From: Bacteroidota bacterium
GTDB taxonomy: Bacteria; Bacteroidota; Rhodothermia; Rhodothermales; UBA10348
Reading direction: 5' to 3'
Assembly (NCBI GenBank): GCA_004356265.1
Contig: SMXK01000193.1
Location: 1-11,760, forward strand
Length of the DNA stretch: 11,760 nt
The notes below the pieces were generated by a model. It did no database searches. It saw nothing but the letters and a program-made list of their open reading frames with translations, and was not told where the DNA came from. The translations under genes were made by a program, and so were the position numbers. Of this stretch, positions 6,822 through 11,760 are shown piece after piece (within the stretch, counting starts at the first letter, position 1; the number at the start of each line of letters is the position of its first letter).

Positions 6822-9800
6822 TCATGCTTCAAGATTTGATGGCGGGCGTGATTCCATCATTTCAACCCCAGTGATCATTCGATCGCGACCACCACCCATA
6901 GATGCGTGACCTTCGTATCCGCCCAGCACGCCGTTCAGCGGCCAGGCATATTGCACGACCAGCCCCCGCCAGTGACCCATCACCTGCAATTTGCCTTTCA
7001 CAATGATGGCTGATTGCGAGAACACATGATCCAACGCCTCCAACATCGTCGGGTATAATACACACTGCACAAAACCCGTTTCATCTTCGAGTGTCAGAAA
7101 CATGACGCCGTTTCCGGATTGGGGTCGCTGCCTGAGCATCGCGATACCGGCGACCGTTACGATAGGCCCGTCACGGGATTCGCGGGCAGCGCGGCGCCCG
7201 GACCGATCATCCATGCCCTGCGGGGTCACCGGTACTGACCGTCCGAGACTGTAACAAAGAGAGATGGGCCTGATTTCAAGCTCATTAAGTGTACGTCGGG
7301 CCAGTATCATCGGGTGAACCCGCGCGGCATGGTGTGTTTCATAGTCCCAGCTCAGGCGTTCGTCCTGCGTGAGGTTCGGGAGATCGGGAATGTCTTCGTC
7401 GGTGAAAGGGGGGAGATCAAATAGTGCGGCGGTGGGCCGGCGGCCGGGTTGCCCCACGCTGCGATGCAGCAGGCCAACTTCCCAGAGAGCCTTGCGGCTG
7501 TCACCCGCCAGTTCATCCAGTGCCCCGGACCGGGCAATATTCCGGAAATGGTCGATACTCAGATCCACGCGCTCATAAAAATCCCGAACGCTGATGTACG
7601 GTCCGTTTCGTCGCTCCCACACGATGGCCCGGGCTTGATCGGTCGACACACCCTGGATGGATGTAATGGGCTTGCGAACAGAAGCCTTCAAGGGACCCGA
7701 GTTGGCTCGTTTCCACATACGATCACCGCTCCAACCCGATTTGCCGGTCATGAAGTCGCCATCGTTCCCGGCAGAACCGCCGTTCATGGGGCCGACCTTC
7801 CCCATGATCACCTCCGGCTCGATATCGTAGCGGAAACCTGACCGGTTGATGTCCGGGAGCAGTATGGGCACACCGAACCGGCGGGCTTCTTCTTCGAGTG
7901 TCATCAGGTTGTACATCCCCGGCCGGTGCTGCATGAACGCGGCCATAAATGCCGCCGGGTAATGTCGTTTCAGGTATGCGGACTGATAAACCGTCTTAGC
8001 AAAGGCCGCTGCATGGCTCCGGCAGAATCCATATCCCACAAAGTTGGCCACGTTCTCGAAGACTTTCGTGGCGATTGCGTGTGAGACACCGTTGCGCATG
8101 GCGCCCGTCACGAACCGGTCGCGCATGCCCTCCATTTCCCCGGGGTCGCGAAAATGGGACATGAGGCGCCGGAACTCGTCGGCTTCCTCAAGGGACATGT
8201 TTGCGAACCGGTTAGCCACCTCCAGAACCTGTTCCTGATATACAATTATACCGTATGTACTCCTCAGAATCGGCTCGAGCAGCGGGTGGTCGTACGTGAC
8301 TTTCTCCTGCCCCCGACGCCGACGCACAAACGGGTGTACCATCCCGCTCTGCAGGGGGCCTGGCCGAAAAAGAGCAATTTCGTTGATCAGATCGTCAAAA
8401 TTCTCGGGCTGATGCTGTGCAAGGAGATGCAACTGTCCCTGTGATTCAATCTGGAAAACACCAAGCGTTTTACTGGCCCGCATCATATTGAATGTCGCGA
8501 TGTCATCAAGGGCCAAGTCGTCGATATTCAGATCTGTACCCCCGTGGCGATGAATGATCTCCACTGTTTCGCTGAGCGTGGCAAGCATGCGCAAACCCAG
8601 CACATCAAACTTCACGAGCCCGAGGGCTTCCACATCATCTTTGTCAAATTGCATCACCTTCACCCCATTGGCCGAAACCTGAATCGGGCTGAAGTGATGG
8701 AGGGGTTTACGTGACAGAATCATGCCGCCCGAATGCAGGCCCAGATGGCGAGGAGCACCGAGCAGATCCGCCGTCATTTCAAGCAATTTGTCGAGGAGTG
8801 GCGACGGTCCGGAAATGCGTTCAAGACGCATTCGATAGTCGGCCAGCGTGCGACCACCGTACGGGGGGACCGCCTTCGAAAAACGATTCACGGTATCCAT
8901 CGGCCAGCCGAGCGCCTTGGCGGTATCCCGAATAGCAGACCGAACGCGGTAGGTGATGATCGTGGCGGTCATCGCCGTCTGTTCGATGCCAAACCGGTTT
9001 TCGATCCAGGAAATGATTTCGTCGCGGCGTTCGGAATCAAAGTCCACATCGATATCAGGCGTGCCTTTGCGGCCTGCATGCAGGAAACGTTCGAACAGAA
9101 GTTTGTGCTCGACCGGATCAACCCCGGTAATGCCTAACAAGTAGGCCACGATGGAATTGGCCGCCGATCCCCTGCCCGCGCAACGAATCCCCATTGCGCG
9201 TGCTTTTTCAACAATTTCATGGACCACCAGGAAGAATTCGTCCAAATCCAGCTTACCGATCACGCCCAGTTCGTGCTGCAACTGAATGGCGGCCTGCCGG
9301 CGGCGCTCGGTAAGGTCTGTCTGCTTCCTGAGCGGATCCGCATTCGGATCAACGTTGCCAGCACCGGGATACCGGCGCTCGAAAGCTTCATGGCAGCGGT
9401 GGTGTAAATACTCGCGCGGGGAGTGCGGCGGCGGCACAGCCGCCGCTGGAGGAGTGATGTACCCCGGAATAAGGTCCAGTGTGCATGCCTCTGCGATTTC
9501 ATTAGCACGAGCAAACGCCTGCGGATACGGAATCAGTTTTCGTAATGCCTCGCCGGAGCGCATAAACGCCTCCGCATTCCGGGGCCGATCTTCATGCGGC
9601 TCAAAAATATTAATGCCCAGCCGAATGCACGTCATCAGGTCATACCGCCGGTACTCTTCCGGCTTCGCATGTCGCACATCCCCGGTCGCCACAAGCGGGA
9701 TATATGTCTCCCGCGACAGTGCTTCCAGCGCCTGCATCCGGCGGCGGTCTCCCGGCCGCAGATGCGTCGTGATTTCAATCGAAAGGCGTTCATTGAAAAT

Positions 9801-10241
9801 GCAGTGTAATTGCTGCAACCACAGGAATGCCGCCTCCGATCGGCGAGCATCGACGAGGTCCCACAGCCGGCTGCCGTACGTTCCCGTGAGGCAATACAAA
9901 CCGTCTGCATGGTCCATCAATTCAATGAGCGTTACCTGCGGATTCTCCCTGTTCCGCTGATGGGCTGCCGTAAGCAAGCGATTGAGATTCGAAAACCCGT
10001 CTTCATTGGCAGCAATCAACACAAGAGTCCACCCTTCCACCGTAATTTCAGAGCCGAACATTGGTTTGACACCCAATAAGTTACAGGCTTTTTGAAACCG
10101 TACGATTCCGTACACGCCGTTCACATCTGTTAAAGCGACCGCACCCACCCCCTGCTTGTGGGCATGAGCCACCAGCGCCTCTGGAGATGACCCCCCGGCA
10201 AGAAACGAAAACCAGCTGCGACAGTGTAGTTGAGTAAACAT
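6822..10241 (-). CDS. dnaE2: Error-prone DNA polymerase, DnaE2/ImuC-like C-family alpha subunit
   Basis: 1139 residues, in the size range of DnaE2. Order: PHP domain (about 1-260), palm (270-560), fingers (560-810), helix-hairpin-helix region (855-915), OB fold (1025-1105). The catalytic aspartates are present: P-D-I-D-V-D-F (Asp396, Asp398) and V-K-F-D-V-L-G-L (Asp546). DnaE2-like marks are G-R-G-S-A-A-N-S (357-364), H-L-G-L-H-S-G-G-M (499-507), E-I-A-L-F-R-P-G-P (621-629), G-Y-G-F-C-R-S-H-A-A-A-F-A (736-748) and R-Q-R-P with F-L-T-L-E-D-E-T-G in the OB fold (1037-1056). In other bacteria DnaE2 performs translesion synthesis in the SOS response with ImuA and ImuB; neither is seen here. The PHP metal site is degenerate: L-H-C-R-S instead of H-C-H-S, A-G instead of D-G (15-16), T-D-V instead of T-D-H (38-40). 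A Gly/Ser/Asn-rich insert lies at about 812-852. GC looks higher than in dnaA-mreB. A replicative DnaE is possible but less likely. Confidence 0.88.
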   Translation of the reverse strand: MFTQLHCRSWFSFLAGGSSPEALVAHAHKQGVGAVALTDVNGVYGIVRFQKACNLLGVKPMFGSEITVEGWTLVLIAANEDGFSNLNRLLTAAHQRNRENPQVTLIELMDHADGLYCLTGTYGSRLWDLVDARRSEAAFLWLQQLHCIFNERLSIEITTHLRPGDRRRMQALEALSRETYIPLVATGDVRHAKPEEYRRYDLMTCIRLGINIFEPHEDRPRNAEAFMRSGEALRKLIPYPQAFARANEIAEACTLDLIPGYITPPAAAVPPPHSPREYLHHRCHEAFERRYPGAGNVDPNADPLRKQTDLTERRRQAAIQLQHELGVIGKLDLDEFFLVVHEIVEKARAMGIRCAGRGSAANSIVAYLLGITGVDPVEHKLLFERFLHAGRKGTPDIDVDFDSERRDEIISWIENRFGIEQTAMTATIITYRVRSAIRDTAKALGWPMDTVNRFSKAVPPYGGRTLADYRMRLERISGPSPLLDKLLEMTADLLGAPRHLGLHSGGMILSRKPLHHFSPIQVSANGVKVMQFDKDDVEALGLVKFDVLGLRMLATLSETVEIIHRHGGTDLNIDDLALDDIATFNMMRASKTLGVFQIESQGQLHLLAQHQPENFDDLINEIALFRPGPLQSGMVHPFVRRRRGQEKVTYDHPLLEPILRSTYGIIVYQEQVLEVANRFANMSLEEADEFRRLMSHFRDPGEMEGMRDRFVTGAMRNGVSHAIATKVFENVANFVGYGFCRSHAAAFAKTVYQSAYLKRHYPAAFMAAFMQHRPGMYNLMTLEEEARRFGVPILLPDINRSGFRYDIEPEVIMGKVGPMNGGSAGNDGDFMTGKSGWSGDRMWKRANSGPLKASVRKPITSIQGVSTDQARAIVWERRNGPYISVRDFYERVDLSIDHFRNIARSGALDELAGDSRKALWEVGLLHRSVGQPGRRPTAALFDLPPFTDEDIPDLPNLTQDERLSWDYETHHAARVHPMILARRTLNELEIRPISLCYSLGRSVPVTPQGMDDRSGRRAARESRDGPIVTVAGIAMLRQRPQSGNGVMFLTLEDETGFVQCVLYPTMLEALDHVFSQSAIIVKGKLQVMGHWRGLVVQYAWPLNGVLGGYEGHASMGGGRDRMITGVEMMESRPPSNLEA

Positions 10242-10276
10242 GTGTTCAACATATGTCTATTCATGGATTCAGTCAA
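10236..10276 (-). promoter_or_regulatory. dnaE2: Promoter of dnaE2 overlapped by LexA-like palindromes
   Basis: On the minus strand TTGACT (10276-10271), a 17-base spacer and TATGTT (10253-10248) form a good sigma-70-like promoter. The -10 overlaps ACATATGTT (10256-10248). The next bases form GAACACATGTTT (10247-10236), spanning the ATG. That is 12 of 14 positions of the Bacillus-type LexA operator CGAAC-RNRY-GTTYG. With such spacing, transcription would start at or very near the ATG, giving a leaderless mRNA. SOS control is inferred from the motif and from known DnaE2 biology; no lexA is in view. Confidence 0.45.
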
Positions 10277-10350
10277 TATGTGTGATGACCCTAAAGGCAA
10301 TTCTTTATGTGAATAATTACGAGCTGAAGTCAGACGAAAGATTACATTCC

Positions 10351-10376
10351 GGACTATCAACTAGGACTATCAACTA
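10351..10376. repeat. Perfect 13-bp tandem duplication
   Basis: The unit GGACTATCAACTA occurs twice head to tail without a mismatch. It lies 14 bases beyond the DUF427 stop and about 110 bases upstream of dnaE2. The end of the second copy can also form ACTATC-(8)-GATAGT (10366-10385), a weak hairpin at the 3' end of the DUF427 gene. It is probably a slippage duplication; a regulatory role is possible because it lies in the dnaE2 upstream region. Confidence 0.8.
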
Positions 10377-10389
10377 TTCGATAGTGATG

Positions 10390-10845
10390 TTATTCCACAA
10401 TCGGACTGATTTCGAGTGTGACAACCGACTGGTCAAAGGCCACATAACCGGCAATCATTTCAGAATAATCCAGAGCGTTGTCATACCCCCATGCGACATT
10501 CTCAAAGAGCGTTTCGCCATCACGAAATGACCAGTAAGACGCTTCGCCTTTGATCGGGCAATGTGTCGTGTACCCCTCAACCGGGATGAGCAAGTCCATT
10601 CGCACATCCTCTTTCGGGAAATAAAAAACGGGATTATAGAGGGATTGACCAACTTCTTTCAAAATAAGAGCATTATTCGACCGGGCAATTTCTGACCCGT
10701 TAATGCTGACCCGGATCTGATATGAGTATGGGTCGGCAAGATGATAATGACCGGCCCCGTTGGGCGAGGTCTTCCGTCGTTCAAGTAAAATGTCGACCGG
10801 GTGGCGTTCGATAGCAGGCATTGTATTGATAGATGATATTGTCAT
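10390..10845 (-). CDS. DUF427 domain-containing protein
   Basis: 151 residues. The family core is clear: Y-N-P-V-F-Y-F-P-K-E-D-V-R-M-D-L-L (70-86), T-T-H-C-P-I-K-G-E-A-S-Y-W-S (93-106), E-N-V-A-W-G-Y (115-121) and G-Y-V-A-F (133-137). DUF427 proteins are small beta-rich cytosolic proteins of unknown function. The conserved His-Cys-Pro and Lys-Gly region suggests a ligand site, but no reaction is established. The N-terminal 40 residues are less conserved. Met9 (ATG at 10821) is an alternative start, and neither start has a Shine-Dalgarno. The gene lies upstream of dnaE2 on the same strand, 148 bases apart, and is divergent from the PHP phosphodiesterase. Confidence 0.9.
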   Translation of the reverse strand: MTISSINTMPAIERHPVDILLERRKTSPNGAGHYHLADPYSYQIRVSINGSEIARSNNALILKEVGQSLYNPVFYFPKEDVRMDLLIPVEGYTTHCPIKGEASYWSFRDGETLFENVAWGYDNALDYSEMIAGYVAFDQSVVTLEISPIVE

Positions 10846-10886
10846 TCTGAAGTTGTTGGTGCATGGCCACGCACTACTGTTACAGT

Positions 10887-10918
10887 GTGATAATCTGTGC
10901 CAGCGATTATCTTATCAC
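10887..10918. promoter_or_regulatory. Interlocked inverted repeats in divergent promoter region
   Basis: In the 105 bases between the divergent DUF427 and PHP genes, GATAATC (10889-10895) pairs with GATTATC (10905-10911). The overlapping GTGATAA (10887-10893) pairs with TTATCAC (10912-10918). One left arm thus has two possible right partners, spaced 9 and 18 bases. This resembles an operator for a dimeric regulator, and the position between divergent genes supports that. No matching regulator is seen. Confidence 0.35.
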
Positions 10919-10950
10919 CCACCACTCACGGTCCACCCACCTGACTCTCA

Positions 10951-11760
10951 ATGAACCGATTCCTTTTCTACCTGACGTTTGCATTCGCGTTGTTGGCTGC
11001 CCCCGCCACACGCGCACAGTCCACCCACTCTCATGGAACGGAGAGACCCATACATTTCCCGGACGTGCCCGGATATCTGACCTTAAAAGTCGATCTGCAT
11101 ACACATTCCGTACTGTCTGACGGCAACGTGTGGCCGAGCATTCGTGTGCAGGAAGCCATTCGCGACGGGCTGGACGCTGTATCGCTGACCGAGCATATCG
11201 AATACCGACCGCATCGCGATGATATTCCTTTTGAAGATCAGAATCGTTCCCACGAAATCGCAACCAAAGCTGCAGGCAACTCTGAACTGATCGTCATACC
11301 CGGAACCGAAATCACCCGCGATATGCCGCCCGGCCATGCCAACGCCGTATTTGTCAAGGATCCGAACCTGCTTCTATTGGATGATTTCCGGGCGCAGTTT
11401 GCCGAAGCGCACAGACAGGGTGCCTTCACGTTCTGGGATCATCCCGACTGGACTTCCCAGCGCAAGGACGGTATTGCGCGGCTTGACCCCGTTCATCTCG
11501 AACTGATCGAGTCGGGACAGCTCAGCGGCATTGAAGTGGTGAACTCCAGGACCTACTCAGATGAGGCATTACAAATCGCACTCGACCACAACCTCACAAT
11601 TATCGGCACCTCTGATGTACATGGATTGATTGAGTGGGATTATAATATGACGCCGGAAGGACATCGCCCGGTCACACTGGTGTTCGCCGAAGAGCGCACC
11701 GGAGAGTCCATTCATGCGGCGCTCGTAGCCAGGAGAACAGCTGTCTGGTATAAAAACACC
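10951..11760 (+). CDS. Secreted PHP-family phosphodiesterase, Sb-PDE-like (3' end outside window)
   Basis: An open frame of 270 codons from ATG 10951 to the window edge with no stop. Residues 1-22 are a Sec signal peptide (basic start, hydrophobic 4-18, cleavage after T-R-A), so the enzyme is likely periplasmic. The metal centre of a PHP hydrolase is complete: D-L-H-T-H-S (His50, His52), S-D-G (Asp57), T-E-H (His82), G-T-E-I-T-R (Glu120), W-D-H-P-D-W (His164) and T-S-D-V-H-G (Asp222, His224). The surrounding W-P-S-I-R-V-Q-E-A, E-Y-R-P-H and M-P-P-G-H-A-N-A match the Sphingobium phosphodiesterase (Sb-PDE) group, which cleaves phosphodiesters with a divalent metal cluster. The natural substrate here is unknown; scavenging of organic phosphate is a reasonable guess. 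No Shine-Dalgarno is seen. Its upstream region contains interlocked inverted repeats. Confidence 0.88.
   Translation, partial: MNRFLFYLTFAFALLAAPATRAQSTHSHGTERPIHFPDVPGYLTLKVDLHTHSVLSDGNVWPSIRVQEAIRDGLDAVSLTEHIEYRPHRDDIPFEDQNRSHEIATKAAGNSELIVIPGTEITRDMPPGHANAVFVKDPNLLLLDDFRAQFAEAHRQGAFTFWDHPDWTSQRKDGIARLDPVHLELIESGQLSGIEVVNSRTYSDEALQIALDHNLTIIGTSDVHGLIEWDYNMTPEGHRPVTLVFAEERTGESIHAALVARRTAVWYKNT

Noticed and set aside
6802..6826. Possible terminator after dnaE2 (AGGGC pairing with GCCCT).
   Set aside because: Only five base pairs with a long loop and no T tract.
9286..9960. Long plus-strand ORF of 224 codons inside the polymerase gene.
   Set aside because: It is antisense to a strongly conserved coding region and very rich in Arg, Ser and Cys, as expected for a shadow frame in GC-rich DNA.

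Overview
The window looks like ordinary chromosomal sequence of about 50% GC from a bacterium, most likely of the Bacteroidota/Rhodothermota/Balneolota (FCB) side of the tree. This assignment is tentative. It rests on the near absence of Shine-Dalgarno sequences (only one clear one among eight readable starts), two secreted lipoproteins, small families common in that group (DUF2461, DUF1835, DUF427, an Sb-PDE-like PHP enzyme), and a dnaA not followed by dnaN. No tRNA, rRNA, CRISPR array, insertion sequence or phage gene was seen.

Layout, left to right. (1) Positions 1-893, minus strand: the N-terminus of one lipoprotein, cut by the window edge, with a DinB-superfamily lipoprotein upstream of it. 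(2) Positions 1110-2362, plus strand: a DUF2461 protein and a thiol peroxidase of the Bcp/PrxQ type. (3) Positions 2363-5373, plus strand: an upstream region with three DnaA-box-like 9-mers, then dnaA, then a lone mreB with a TTG start. (4) Positions 5374-5655: a non-coding gap between convergent genes. It holds a perfect 22-bp palindrome, an AT-rich stretch and three further DnaA-box-like 9-mers, and is a candidate replication origin or part of one. (5) Positions 5656-6594, minus strand: a DUF1835 protein. (6) Positions 6628-6756, minus strand: a possible 42-residue very basic peptide. (7) Positions 6822-10241, minus strand: a large DnaE2/ImuC-type DNA polymerase with a decayed PHP metal site. 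Its promoter region overlaps two palindromes that resemble Gram-positive LexA operators. (8) Positions 10390-10845, minus strand: a DUF427 protein, divergent from (9) a secreted PHP-family phosphodiesterase from 10951 that runs off the right edge.

How the parts fit: the centre of the window concerns replication start and cell shape (dnaA, mreB, DnaA-box clusters on both sides of the pair). The right part holds a probable stress-inducible translesion polymerase without its usual imuA/imuB partners in view. The remaining genes are housekeeping or of unknown role. I see no multi-gene system that is clearly new. The best candidates for a second look are the DnaA-box clusters flanking dnaA-mreB, the LexA-like control site of the polymerase, and the small basic ORF between the polymerase and the DUF1835 gene.
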